Source of the DNA: DAOQVR01 sp035341665
GTDB lineage: Bacteria; Chloroflexota; Anaerolineae; JAAYZQ01
NCBI GenBank assembly: GCA_035341665.1
Contig: DAOQVR010000019.1
Span: 13,699 to 77,698, forward strand
Reading direction: 5' to 3'
DNA: 64,000 nt
Shown here: piece by piece, positions 33,770 to 42,372 of the stretch
Layout: each line of letters opens with the position of its first letter
How positions within the stretch are numbered: position 1 is the stretch's first letter
The notes under the pieces: model-generated
The model's input: the letters and a program-made list of their open reading frames with translations, nothing else
Databases searched by the model: none
Told to the model about the DNA's origin: nothing
Position numbers and translations under genes: made by a program

Positions 33770-34236
33770 TCCTCTCCGGCCGGATGCCCTTCCATCAGCT
33801 CCCGTGTCCCGCGCAGCCGAGAGGCGACCACGGCCGCCAGCTGTTTCATGACGACAAAACCCACGTGCGGGTTGAGATCAAACAAGGTGCTCAGTTTGGC
33901 TGAGTCCAGAGCGATGAGCGCGACCGGCTCCAACGCCCTGACACTGGCCGTGAAGCGGCGCTGGGCGACCAGAGACGACCAGCCGAAGATCTTGCCCGGC
34001 TCTATTTCCTCGATAGTCACGCAGCAGTCTGGACTCGCCGACGATCGCAGGTGGATGCACACCTCGACCCGGCCGCTCTGCAGGACGAAGAGGCTCTCGG
34101 CGTGGCCGTGTTCTGCACAAATGACCGCGCCCGGCGCGTAGGCCTCCTCGCGGCCCACGGCGGCTACCTGCGCGAGCTCCTCGTCGCTCAAGCCCACGAA
34201 GAGATCACAACACCGCAGAGAGTCTGGGCCAACCAT
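33766..34236 (-). CDS. Cyclic-nucleotide-binding-domain protein without HTH
   Basis: A 156-residue protein that is a single CNB domain: LRCCDLFVGLSDEELAQVAAVGREEAYAPGAVICAEHGHAESLFVLQSGRVEVCIH, with EIEPGKIFGWSSLV in the phosphate-binding cassette region. Unlike CRP/FNR regulators it ends soon after the C-helix (VASRLRGTRELMEG) with no helix-turn-helix. ATG at 34236 with GAGGT upstream is preferred; a GTG at 34254 overlapping the FlxA stop (GTGA) is an alternative. As the last gene of the Hdr/Flx operon it may regulate the complex rather than transcription (inferred). Confidence 0.8.
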   Translation of the reverse strand: MVGPDSLRCCDLFVGLSDEELAQVAAVGREEAYAPGAVICAEHGHAESLFVLQSGRVEVCIHLRSSASPDCCVTIEEIEPGKIFGWSSLVAQRRFTASVRALEPVALIALDSAKLSTLFDLNPHVGFVVMKQLAAVVASRLRGTRELMEGHPAGED

Positions 34237-34250
34237 GGCTACCTCGCGAC

Positions 34251-35078
34251 TCACACGAAGCTCTCGAGGAAGCGCGCGACCTGGGAGTAGGAAAAGACGG
34301 GGCCGTCCAGGCAGACGAACTTGTCGCCCAAGTTGCAGCGCCCGCACTTGCCAATGCCGCACTTCATCTTGGCTTCGAGCGTCATGATGATCTGCTCGGC
34401 GCAGAAGCCGAGCCTCTCCAGGGACTGGATGACGAACTTGATCATAATCGGTGGGCCGCAGATTACGGCTAGGGAGTTCCTGGGAGACGGAGCAACCTGC
34501 TCCAGCAGCTGGGTGATCAAGCCGACGTTGCCTTGCCAGGCGGCGTCACCTCGGTCTACGGTGAGGTGCAGATCGGTGTCGGGCGCCTCCCGCCAGCCGT
34601 CGTACTCATCGGTAAAGACGAGAAGCGACGGGCTGCGGGCAGCCCACAGGATCGCCAATCGGCCGTAGTCGGCGCGGTTGTCCAGGACCGTGTGGATCAG
34701 GGGCCGGAGAGGGGCGCCTCCGATCCCTCCTCCGAGGACGATGAGGTCCTTGCCCCGCATCTCGGCGAGTGGAAAGCAGTTGCCCAGGGGACCACGCACC
34801 CCGACCACGGCTCCCGGCTCCATCTGGTGGAGGGCTGCGGTAACGGTGCCCACCTGGCTGACGGCGAACTCGGGAAAGCGGGTGCGCGCCGGGATAGATG
34901 CGAGGCCAAAGGGCGCCTCGCCTACGCCAAATGCCGATAGGAAGGCAAACTGCCCGGGGGAGTAGTCCCAGCCCTCGCCCTCCAGCTCGACCTGGAAGAG
35001 CTTGATGCCTTCCGCCACCGCCCTGACGCCCGCCAGGGTGCCCAACCGAGGGCGCATGGCGTTGTCTGAGTAGGTCAT
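34251..35078 (-). CDS. FAD/NAD(P)-binding oxidoreductase, FlxA-like
   Basis: A 275-residue flavoprotein of the dihydroorotate-dehydrogenase electron-transfer/sulfhydrogenase-gamma type. It has the FAD-binding fold (YSPGQFAFLSAFGVGEAPFGLASI), the NAD site (DLIVLGGGIGGAPLRPLIHTVLD), CGPPIMIKF, and a C-terminal [2Fe-2S] motif C-x4-C-x2-C-x8-C (CGIGKCGRCNLGDKFVC). It would pass electrons between NAD(P)H and the Fe-S subunits. Start: ATG at 35078 overlapping the FlxB stop by 4 bp (ATGA). It is the last enzyme gene of the Flx-Hdr operon. Confidence 0.88.
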   Translation of the reverse strand: MTYSDNAMRPRLGTLAGVRAVAEGIKLFQVELEGEGWDYSPGQFAFLSAFGVGEAPFGLASIPARTRFPEFAVSQVGTVTAALHQMEPGAVVGVRGPLGNCFPLAEMRGKDLIVLGGGIGGAPLRPLIHTVLDNRADYGRLAILWAARSPSLLVFTDEYDGWREAPDTDLHLTVDRGDAAWQGNVGLITQLLEQVAPSPRNSLAVICGPPIMIKFVIQSLERLGFCAEQIIMTLEAKMKCGIGKCGRCNLGDKFVCLDGPVFSYSQVARFLESFV

Positions 35079-36091
35079 TGTCCGGCCCTCATGCGCTGCT
35101 CCTTCAGGTCGTCCAGCATCTCGGCCACATCCACGTCGACCGGGCAGGCCGAGCTGCACCTGCCGCATCCGACACAGGCCACAACACCAAAGTCAAGAGG
35201 GGAGTAACAGAACTTGCAGTAGTAGCGGTTACGGAGGCGCTGGGCCTTGGTTGGGCGAGGGTTGTGGCCCCCGGCGATGCGGCGATAGCCCGCCGACATG
35301 CAGCTATCCCAGGACCGCAGCCTCTGCACGTGGACGGATCCTGGTCCGGCAGCAGGCGCGTCATCGCGGACGTCAAAGCACCTGCAGGTGGGGCAGACGT
35401 AGGTGCATGCGTGACAGCTGAGGCAGCGTTCTGCCAGGCGCTGCCAATAAGGGTCATCGAAGAGCGCGAGCCAGTCGTGCGGCGGCGTCACCTCCACCGG
35501 TGCATTGCCGGACCGGTCGGAGGGGGATGGGTGCCGGTCTGTCTCAGCGGCGGCCAAGCTCTCCAGCAGCTCGGCTCCTTTGGGCGTGACACCCTGAACC
35601 AGGTACTGCCCGGCGTCTTCGTAGAGCATCACATCCACTGCCGAGGCATCGTCGGGCGCGCCGCCCACGCTGGTGCAGAAGCAACCGGCCCACATGCGTG
35701 GGCAAGCAAGCCCTATCAGGGCTGTCTTGGCACGCCTCTCCGCATAGTAGGCGTCGGGGGGTGGGCGGCCCAAGAGCAGGGCATCGAGCACCAGGAGGGC
35801 ACGCGCGTCGCAGGGACGCATGCCGAAGACCACCTGCTCCCGGATCAGCGCCGGCTCGACCAGCTCCGCCCTGCTTCCCCGCCTCTCTATCTCCAGGATC
35901 ACCTCGGTGTCAGGCAGGAAGAATGTCTTGGGCGACGCGACCGTTCGCTCAAAGTCAAAGACGACCTGGCTGCTGGACGTCACCTGCCGGTACAGCAGGT
36001 CGCGCTCGACCTGCTGGGGAGCGATGACCGCGCGGGAGTCCGCCAGGGTATCAAGCCAGGCCGCCAATGCTGCGCGCGTGGTCGTTCTCAT
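35075..36091 (-). CDS. 4Fe-4S dicluster protein, FlxB-like
   Basis: A 338-residue cytosolic protein related to the beta subunits of sulfhydrogenases and anaerobic sulfite reductases. The N-terminal 200 residues (VVFGMRPCDARALLVLDALLLG) resemble the HydB/AsrA fold. Two [4Fe-4S] motifs follow: CLSCHACTYVCPTCRCFDV and CVGCGRCSSACPVDVDV. Start: ATG at 36091 overlapping the FlxC stop (ATGA). It links FlxA to the rest of the complex. I name it by order and motifs; family assignment beyond that needs a search. Confidence 0.82.
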   Translation of the reverse strand: MRTTTRAALAAWLDTLADSRAVIAPQQVERDLLYRQVTSSSQVVFDFERTVASPKTFFLPDTEVILEIERRGSRAELVEPALIREQVVFGMRPCDARALLVLDALLLGRPPPDAYYAERRAKTALIGLACPRMWAGCFCTSVGGAPDDASAVDVMLYEDAGQYLVQGVTPKGAELLESLAAAETDRHPSPSDRSGNAPVEVTPPHDWLALFDDPYWQRLAERCLSCHACTYVCPTCRCFDVRDDAPAAGPGSVHVQRLRSWDSCMSAGYRRIAGGHNPRPTKAQRLRNRYYCKFCYSPLDFGVVACVGCGRCSSACPVDVDVAEMLDDLKEQRMRAGQ

Positions 36092-36981
36092 ATCGGCCAC
36101 TCCTCGTCCCGGCGGAAAGTGGCCAGGGGCGGCCGAGCTTGCTGGTCCGTTCCGGCGACGGTACCAAACAGCGCCTTGACTTCTCGCGCGATCATGCGAT
36201 TGAGCAGGCTGAGCGGGAGATGCATCGGACAGGCCGACTCGCACGCATGGCACTCGGCGCATCGTCCCGCCAGGTGATAGGCCCTCATGACGTGAAAGAA
36301 GGCCTTCTGCGGCACTGTGTGAGCGATGGTCAGCCAAGCCGGATCCACCTGCTCGGCCAGGCACTCCGAGCAATAGCAGCCGGGGCATGCCTGCCGGCAG
36401 GCATAGCAGCGGATGCAGCGGTCGAACTGTCCCGTCCAGAATGCGAGCCGCTCCGCAGCGGAGAGGGCCTCGAACTCGGTCACGTCCGCATAGGCGTCAA
36501 CCACGACCTCTGCCTTTGGGGGCTTGCCGACGAGTGCATCGTAGAAGAGCGGCACACGCTCCCGGCAGCGCCGGCACTGCGCTTGGATCTCTTGCCCGTC
36601 GCTCATTCCCGGGCACGCTACGCCGATGACAAAGACCCGGTCGCGGGCGACTTGCCCCTCATGGATCAGCACGTTGAGCGCCCGCACATCGCACGGCCTG
36701 GCCACGAGGCCGACGCGGTGGTGGGCTTTCTCCGCAGCGCCCAGAGCTGCCTCGGGGTGGAGGTAGACCACCAAGTTTTGGCTGCATGTCTGATCCCACA
36801 CCAGGCGGTCGACATCGGCCGGATCATAGACAAAGGCCGGGCGCGTCCGGGCCAGGGCTGGGTGCCTGCCGGTGCCGGCCGGCTGCCTGCCTCTCTCAAA
36901 GCCGATGACGCAGCCAACCTCGCCGAGCTTCAGCAGCTCCTTGGCCCTGATCCGGATGGCCTGTTGGATTTCTTCGCTCAT
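36088..36981 (-). CDS. 4Fe-4S / FdhB-like protein, FlxC-like
   Basis: A 297-residue protein with a conserved N-terminal domain (VVYLHPEAALGAAEKAHHRVGLVARPCDVRALNVLI) like that of coenzyme F420 hydrogenase or formate dehydrogenase beta subunits, and two [4Fe-4S] motifs: CIRCYACRQACPGCYC and CAECHACESACPMHL. The shared RPCDVRALNVL / RPCDARALLVL core shows that it is homologous to FlxB, its neighbour. It starts 22 bp after mvhD. It presumably joins MvhD/HdrA to FlxAB. Confidence 0.8.
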   Translation of the reverse strand: MSEEIQQAIRIRAKELLKLGEVGCVIGFERGRQPAGTGRHPALARTRPAFVYDPADVDRLVWDQTCSQNLVVYLHPEAALGAAEKAHHRVGLVARPCDVRALNVLIHEGQVARDRVFVIGVACPGMSDGQEIQAQCRRCRERVPLFYDALVGKPPKAEVVVDAYADVTEFEALSAAERLAFWTGQFDRCIRCYACRQACPGCYCSECLAEQVDPAWLTIAHTVPQKAFFHVMRAYHLAGRCAECHACESACPMHLPLSLLNRMIAREVKALFGTVAGTDQQARPPLATFRRDEEWPI

Positions 36982-37003
36982 GTTCGAGCCCTGCCGGTCG
37001 GTG

Positions 37004-37420
37004 TCATGATTGGAGGCCAGTCCAGGGACCGAGCTGCTTCACCTGCTGGGTGAGCTCGGTCACCACCTGTGCAAAGCGGTTGCCCTCGGCGGCCGAGACC
37101 CACTCAATCCGCAGCCTGCCTGCCTCGACCCCGACAAAAGTGAGGAGCCGGTGCATCAGTGCGAGGCGCCTGCGGGCGTGGTAGTTGCCGTCGCCGTAGT
37201 GGCAATCCCCCGGATGGCAGCCGGCCACCAGGACGCCATCCGCCCCACCTTGGAGAGCCTTGAGGACAAACAGAGGGTCCACTCTGCCCGAACAGGGAAC
37301 GCGAATGATGCGGATGTTGGCCGGATAGGCGATGCGGGCCGTGCCGGTCATGTCTGCCCCGGCATAGCTGCACCAGTTGCACAGAAAGCCGATGATCTTG
37401 GGCTCAAACTCCTCGTCCAT
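37004..37420 (-). CDS. mvhD: MvhD/FlxD-type iron-sulfur subunit
   Basis: A 138-residue [2Fe-2S] protein of the methyl-viologen-hydrogenase delta family: IIGFLCNWCSYAGADMTGTARIAYPANIRIIRVPCSGRVDPLFVLKALQGGADGVLVAGCHPGDCHYGDGNYHARRR. The five Cys in CNWC, PCSGR and GCHPGDCHY are the family signature. Such subunits dock HdrA to a hydrogenase or, as here without one, to Flx proteins. Start: ATG at 37420 after GAGAGG, 15 bp behind hdrA. Confidence 0.95.
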   Translation of the reverse strand: MDEEFEPKIIGFLCNWCSYAGADMTGTARIAYPANIRIIRVPCSGRVDPLFVLKALQGGADGVLVAGCHPGDCHYGDGNYHARRRLALMHRLLTFVGVEAGRLRIEWVSAAEGNRFAQVVTELTQQVKQLGPWTGLQS

Positions 37421-37435
37421 GCCTCTCGTCCAATG

Positions 37436-40400
37436 TTACCCGCGCGCCAGGTCGACCTGGGCCGGCACAAGCAGTGCGGACAGCTGCCCCAATACCTGCT
37501 GATCGGTGAACCCATGCAGAGAGATGGCACCTCCGCGGCAGGCCACGACGCACAATCCACAGCCCTTGCACAGCGCGGGGTTGATCTCCGCCTGGCGCCG
37601 TCCCCGTACCTCTACGAGCTTGGCGGCGCTTGCGGGGCAGACCTCGGTGCACGTGCCGCAGGCGACACACCGCAAGGGCTGCACCTCGGCAATCATCGGC
37701 TCGATCTCCACCTGGCCCCGGTTCAGCAGCGCCACGACCTGCACCGCCGCAGCACTCGCATGGGAGACCGTGTCGGGAATGTCCTTCGGGCTCTGGCAGA
37801 CGCCGGCCAGAAAGACCCCGTCGCTGGCCGTCTCGGCCGGGCGCAGCTTGGGGTGTGCTTCCATGAAGAAGCCATCGCTGCTTCGCGTGACGTGGAAGAG
37901 GTGAGCCAGCTCATCGGACCCGGCAGCGGGCACCATTGTCGTAGCCAGGACCACCATGTCCACGGGTACCTCGATCACCTCGCCCAACAGCGTGTCCTCA
38001 GCCCGCACGACCAGCCGATGCCCTGGACTGCCGTCCTGCCGGTCCGCGCGCACAGCCTCGACCTCTGCGGCCTTGCCCCGGATGAAGAAGATGCCTTCCT
38101 TTTGCACCCTTTCGTAGAACTCGGCATACCCTTTGCCAAACGCGGTGATGTCGATGTAGAACTCATAGACCCGCGCATGGGTCTTTTCGCGGATGAGGTG
38201 TGCCAGCTTCATCGAGTACATGCAGCAAGCCCGGGAGCAGTAGGCGTTGTGGTTCTGGTCGCGGCTGCCGATGCAGTGGAGAATTGCGACCGCTTCCGGC
38301 CTGCGGCCATCCTTGAGCAATACCTCGCCGGCCGTCGGCCCGCCCGCATTGACCAGTCGCTCGACCTCGAGCGCGGTGTAGACATCGTCGTACCGGCCAT
38401 AGCCGTACTGGGGCAGTTTTCGGGCGTCGTAGAGCTCAAAGCCTGTAGCCAGTACAATCGACCCGACGGACAGCTCCTCCAGGCGTTCCTGCATCGTGTG
38501 GTCGATGGCCTCCCGCTCACAAGCCCATACGCAGCGGTAGCATCCGGAGCACACGCCGCAGTCGAGGCAGCGGGAGGCCTCGGCAATCGCCTGCTGTTCC
38601 GTCAGCGGCAGTACCACCTCCTTGAAGGTACGTACTCGCTCCTCCAGGTCAAGACGGAGCGACTGAACCCGCGGAGCTGGGGTGACGGTGCCCAGGCGAA
38701 CCTTGGCTGCGGCTTCCTCGCGGGTCCACTTTTCCACGGGACGCTTTGCCGCCGGCAGCTCGTGGAGCGGCTCACCCTGCAGGTAACAGTGGATCGAATG
38801 GGCAGCCTCGTGCCCCAGTGCAACGGCATTCACGACGAAGCCGGACCCTGGGATCACGCCCCGCCCGGCAAAGAGGCCGGGGATGCTGGTGAGCAGCGTA
38901 ATCTGGTCGCCGATCATCCGGTCAAAAGGCTCCTCGAGGTAGATCAGGTCCGAGAACTGGCCGATAGCGCGAATCACGGTGTCCACTTCCATGACGAATC
39001 CGGTTCCAGGCTCGGGCACCACGACGCGCTTTCCGCTGTCGTCGATTCGGCTCAGCTGCTGTGACTGAGCGCACTCCAGGCCTGCGACGTGGCCTTTTTC
39101 CCCGCCGCTTGCGTCTCCGACGATGCGCGTCGCGACTGTGTTGGTGAGAAGCTTGATGCCTTCGGCCTCGGCTTGTTCGAGCTCCCAGGGGTAAGCAGGG
39201 ATCTCTCCCCTCGAGCGCCTGTAGACAAGGGTGACAGTCTGAGCCCCCAGGCGCAGCGCCGTCGTCGCGGCATCCAGGGCGGTTATGCCGCCGCCGACCA
39301 CGGCGACCCGCTTGCCGATCTGGACGCGCCGGCCAAGGTTGACCTGACGAAGGAAGAGAACTCCAGAAAGCACGCCCTCCAGCTCTTCCCCGGGGATGCC
39401 GAGCTGTGTGGACCTGCTCACGCCGGTGGCGAGAAAGACCGCGTCATGGTCGCCGCCGTTCTCTCTGAGGAGGGTGGAGGGGTTGCGCACGGGGCTGTTC
39501 AGCCGCAGCTCGACTCCCAGGGCCAGGATGTCGTCGATGTCGCGCTGTAGGATTCCCTTGGGAAGGCGGTGCTCCGGAATCCCGGTTCGCATCAATCCGC
39601 CTGCCACCGGAAGTGCCTCGTAGACCGTCACGCCGTATCCAAGCTTGCAGAGCGCCTGGGCTGCTGTGAGCCCACAGGGACCGGAGCCGACCACGGCGAC
39701 ACGCTCTTGCCTCGTCTGGGGCACGGGATCGATGGGGCGGGGCAGGCCCCGGGCGTAGACATAGTCCACCACGAAGCGTTTGAGCTCCATGATCGACAAC
39801 GGCTCGTCGACCAGGCGGCGATTGCAGGCACCCTCACAGGGGTGGTGGCAGGTCCGCCCGCAGACGCTCGCAAAGGGGTTGTCCTCCCGAATGATACGCA
39901 GGGCCTCCTCGAAGCGCCCTTCACGGATGTAGGAGATGTAGCCTTGCGCATGCTGGCCCGCCGGGCAGGCGTCCTGGCAGGGTGCGACGCCCACCTTGTC
40001 TATGACAAAGGCGTTGGGCACCGCCTGGGGGAAAGGCCGGTAGATGACCTTACGCGTCGACAAACCGAGGTTGAACTCGCTTGGCAGCTCCTTGGGGCAA
40101 GCCTCAGCGCAAGAACCGCAGCCTGTGCACTTGGTCACATCTACGTATCGGGGCTTGCGGCGCACGGTCACCCGGAAGTTGCCCACGTAGCCCTGAACGT
40201 CTACGACCTCGCTGTACTCCAGCAGGTGCACATTTGGATGGCTTGCCAGGTCGACCATCTTGGGGGTGAGGATGCAGGCGGAGCAGTCAAGAGTCGGGAA
40301 CGTCTTGTCGAGCTGCGCCATGTGTCCGCCGATGGACGGCTGTTTCTCCACCAGGTAGACCGGGTAGCCGGAATTGGCAATGTCAAGTGCCGCCTGGATG

Positions 40401-40852
40401 CCTGCGATGCCGCCGCCGACGACAAGTGCCGCGCGCGTAACGGGCTCCTGGCGGGGATGAAGGGCCTCGTGCCGGCGAACGCGCTCGACGGCGCCGCGGA
40501 CAAGGTCCTTGGCTTTCACGGTCGCGGTGTCTTTCGAGGAGTGCACCCAGGAGCAGTGCTCGCGCAGGTTGGCGACCTCGAGGAAGAAGGGGTTGAGACC
40601 GGCCGACTGCAGCGTGGCACGAAATGTCCGTTCGTGCATGCGTGGCGAACAGGCTGCTACCACCACCCGATCCACTCCGAGCTCGCAGATGTCGTGGCGG
40701 ATCGCCGCCTGACCCGGATCAGAGCAGGTGTACTTGTTGGTGCGTGCCACAAAGACGCCGTCCAGCAGGCGTGCATAGTCACACACGGCCTCCACGTCCA
40801 CCGTGCCGGCAATGTTGGACCCGCAGTAGCAGATATATACCCCGATTCTCAC
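37436..40852 (-). CDS. hdrA: HdrA-type flavoprotein with inserted GltD-like module
   Basis: A 1138-residue electron-bifurcating-type flavoprotein. It opens with IGVYICYCGSNIAG and the FAD motif VVGGGIAGIQAALDIANSGY (about 140), then a [4Fe-4S] site CTGCGSCAEACP (about 240). A GltD/NfnB-like block follows (about 280-745): CGRTCHHPCEGACNRR, the FAD motif VVGSGPCGLTAAQAL and the NAD motif VVGGGITALDAATTALRLG. HdrA sequence resumes with CLDCGVCSGCYRCVWACE and the conserved CIGSRDQNHNAYCSRACC, and ends in two [4Fe-4S] sites (CVACGTCTEVCP, CKGCGLCVVACRGG). Ordinary HdrA is about 650 residues. GTG start at 40852 overlaps the HdrCB stop (GTGA). Confidence 0.9.
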   Translation of the reverse strand: MRIGVYICYCGSNIAGTVDVEAVCDYARLLDGVFVARTNKYTCSDPGQAAIRHDICELGVDRVVVAACSPRMHERTFRATLQSAGLNPFFLEVANLREHCSWVHSSKDTATVKAKDLVRGAVERVRRHEALHPRQEPVTRAALVVGGGIAGIQAALDIANSGYPVYLVEKQPSIGGHMAQLDKTFPTLDCSACILTPKMVDLASHPNVHLLEYSEVVDVQGYVGNFRVTVRRKPRYVDVTKCTGCGSCAEACPKELPSEFNLGLSTRKVIYRPFPQAVPNAFVIDKVGVAPCQDACPAGQHAQGYISYIREGRFEEALRIIREDNPFASVCGRTCHHPCEGACNRRLVDEPLSIMELKRFVVDYVYARGLPRPIDPVPQTRQERVAVVGSGPCGLTAAQALCKLGYGVTVYEALPVAGGLMRTGIPEHRLPKGILQRDIDDILALGVELRLNSPVRNPSTLLRENGGDHDAVFLATGVSRSTQLGIPGEELEGVLSGVLFLRQVNLGRRVQIGKRVAVVGGGITALDAATTALRLGAQTVTLVYRRSRGEIPAYPWELEQAEAEGIKLLTNTVATRIVGDASGGEKGHVAGLECAQSQQLSRIDDSGKRVVVPEPGTGFVMEVDTVIRAIGQFSDLIYLEEPFDRMIGDQITLLTSIPGLFAGRGVIPGSGFVVNAVALGHEAAHSIHCYLQGEPLHELPAAKRPVEKWTREEAAAKVRLGTVTPAPRVQSLRLDLEERVRTFKEVVLPLTEQQAIAEASRCLDCGVCSGCYRCVWACEREAIDHTMQERLEELSVGSIVLATGFELYDARKLPQYGYGRYDDVYTALEVERLVNAGGPTAGEVLLKDGRRPEAVAILHCIGSRDQNHNAYCSRACCMYSMKLAHLIREKTHARVYEFYIDITAFGKGYAEFYERVQKEGIFFIRGKAAEVEAVRADRQDGSPGHRLVVRAEDTLLGEVIEVPVDMVVLATTMVPAAGSDELAHLFHVTRSSDGFFMEAHPKLRPAETASDGVFLAGVCQSPKDIPDTVSHASAAAVQVVALLNRGQVEIEPMIAEVQPLRCVACGTCTEVCPASAAKLVEVRGRRQAEINPALCKGCGLCVVACRGGAISLHGFTDQQVLGQLSALLVPAQVDLARG

Positions 40853-42033
40853 GCTGCAGTCTCCATCGCGCGCCACACGATCTCTGCCAGGTCCAGAACC
40901 TGCATGCGGGCCCTTTGGCGCCGGGCGGCGCCCATCAGGGTACGCTTGCATTGCTGACAGGCCGACAGAACGATGCGTGCGCCCGTCTGTTGTGCCTGAG
41001 CCAGACGCCGGTCGGCTACTGCCGAGGTGGCGGTCTCGTCGACCATCTGTACGTCGCCCCCACCGCCACAGCAGAGGGCCACTTCGCGGCTGGCATCCAT
41101 CTCCCGGAGCTCAATGCCAGGCACGCGAGCGATCACCTCTCGGGGAGCATCGTAGACACCGCTCTTGCGGCCGAGGTCGCAGGGATCGTGGTAGGTGACA
41201 ACTTGCTCCATGTCGCCGAGCTTCAGGCGGCCATCCTCTGCGAGGCGGGCCAGGAATTGGCTAGAGTGAAGCACCTCGAAGCCAGGCCGTGCCGAGTCGA
41301 TCTCGGGGTAGAGGTGTGACCACGTGTGGTAGCAGGATGGGCAGGTCACCACGAGGGTCTTTGCCCCGGTCTCGCGCACGCGGGCGACGTTGTGCTCCCT
41401 CATGGTCACCATCGGCCCTTCCATGCCGGCCGAGTAGAGAGGGTAGCCACAGCACCACTCCTCGCCACCCAACGCGACGGCGTCGATTCCTGCCCGGCTC
41501 ATGATCTGCGCCATGGCCTGCGGAATGCCGTAGACAGTCGGGTAGAAGGAAGCCACGCACCCGACGTAGAACACCACATCCGCACTGCGCCTGGTCCGAA
41601 GGGCTTGGCTTTCCGGCGGCAAGTTGTCGGTCCACATCAACCGGGTCGAGTTGTCGTCCGCCGAGATGTTGTGGCGGGCAAGCACCGTATCCCGCATCGA
41701 CAGGAGGTTGGGGGGCAGGCTCATCGCACGGCTGACGGCCCAGCTGCGCACGCTGCGTACCGCGTCGCCAACCGGGATCCCGCGAGGGCAGCGCTCCGTG
41801 CAGGAGAAGCACGCAGTGCAGAGCCAGATGGCCCGGCAGGCAAGCAGGCGATCGCTCAAACCGAGGTGCAGGAGGTGGAGAATGCGCCTGGGATTGTAGT
41901 CCATGAAGGGGGCGGTGGGGCAGGCTCCCGAGCAGGTGCCGCACTGATAACACGCGACGAGCTGCCCTCCATCACGCAGGTCCGCCAGCAGTGCCTCGAC
42001 ATCCCGGTCGAAGCTTATCGGCACCTTGGTCAT
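40849..42033 (-). CDS. Fused HdrC-HdrB heterodisulfide reductase subunit (HdrD-like)
   Basis: A 394-residue protein. Residues 25-90 hold two [4Fe-4S] motifs (CYQCGTCSGACPTAP, CTACFSCTERCPRGI), the HdrC part. The rest has two CCG domains: GCVASFYPT, EEWCCGYPLYSAGM and TCPSCYHTW in the first, then YHDPCDLGRKSG, LCCGGGGDVQMV and SACQQCKRTL in the second. These are the HdrB non-cubane cluster ligands that reduce a disulfide. Start: ATG at 42033 with GGAGG 8 nt upstream. It is first in the seven-gene Hdr/Flx operon behind a strong promoter. Confidence 0.9.
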   Translation of the reverse strand: MTKVPISFDRDVEALLADLRDGGQLVACYQCGTCSGACPTAPFMDYNPRRILHLLHLGLSDRLLACRAIWLCTACFSCTERCPRGIPVGDAVRSVRSWAVSRAMSLPPNLLSMRDTVLARHNISADDNSTRLMWTDNLPPESQALRTRRSADVVFYVGCVASFYPTVYGIPQAMAQIMSRAGIDAVALGGEEWCCGYPLYSAGMEGPMVTMREHNVARVRETGAKTLVVTCPSCYHTWSHLYPEIDSARPGFEVLHSSQFLARLAEDGRLKLGDMEQVVTYHDPCDLGRKSGVYDAPREVIARVPGIELREMDASREVALCCGGGGDVQMVDETATSAVADRRLAQAQQTGARIVLSACQQCKRTLMGAARRQRARMQVLDLAEIVWRAMETAA

Positions 42034-42146
42034 CGCCCAATCCTCCTTGCCGGATGATCAGGGAGCGGCGACCGATCAGCACCGCGATCTGCCTGGTGCG
42101 TGGAGCAGTGCGAGTAGACCGTTGGCCAGGCTGAACCTACGCCCAC

Positions 42147-42176
42147 ATTATACCATAGACCCGGCGAGTATGTCAA
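42147..42176 (-). promoter_or_regulatory. Strong promoter of Hdr-Flx operon
   Basis: On the minus strand TTGACA, 18 bp, TATAAT, with TGG immediately before the -10 (extended -10). Both hexamers are perfect. The leader to the start at 42033 is about 105 nt. Confidence 0.85.
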
Positions 42177-42193
42177 TTGCGAGAATACAGGCC

Positions 42194-42240
42194 ATTGCCA
42201 TGCAGCTGCACCGTGCTGAGTGGTGCGGCTGCATGGCAAT
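42194..42240. repeat. 19-bp inverted repeat between divergent promoters
   Basis: Left arm 42194-42212 (ATTGCCATGCAGCTGCACC), 9-nt loop, right arm 42222-42240 (GGTGCGGCTGCATGGCAAT), one mismatch in 19. It lies upstream of both the hdr and yhfC-type operon promoters in the only gene-free stretch longer than 300 bp (42034-42372). No T-run follows on either strand. Apart from this repeat and the two promoters I see nothing in that interval. Confidence 0.85.
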
Positions 42241-42325
42241 CGGCAAGCGTGCCGCGGGCGGCGCGACGGCCGGCAGGGTGCGCGGCCCGAGCCCTCAGGA
42301 ACGATTCCCCCGGCGGCGCGCGGCC

Positions 42326-42353
42326 TTGACCCAACTAGCTTTCGGGGTATACT
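42326..42353 (+). promoter_or_regulatory. Promoter of YhfC/ABC operon
   Basis: TTGACC, 16 bp, TATACT, about 20 nt before the GTG at 42373. Confidence 0.7.
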
Positions 42354-42372
42354 CGGCGGTGAGGACCAAGCC

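Noticed and set aside
37010..40957. Long plus-strand open frames opposite hdrA and mvhD
   Set aside because: Composition is arginine/glycine/leucine-rich without motifs, and the minus strand encodes unmistakable Fe-S flavoproteins.
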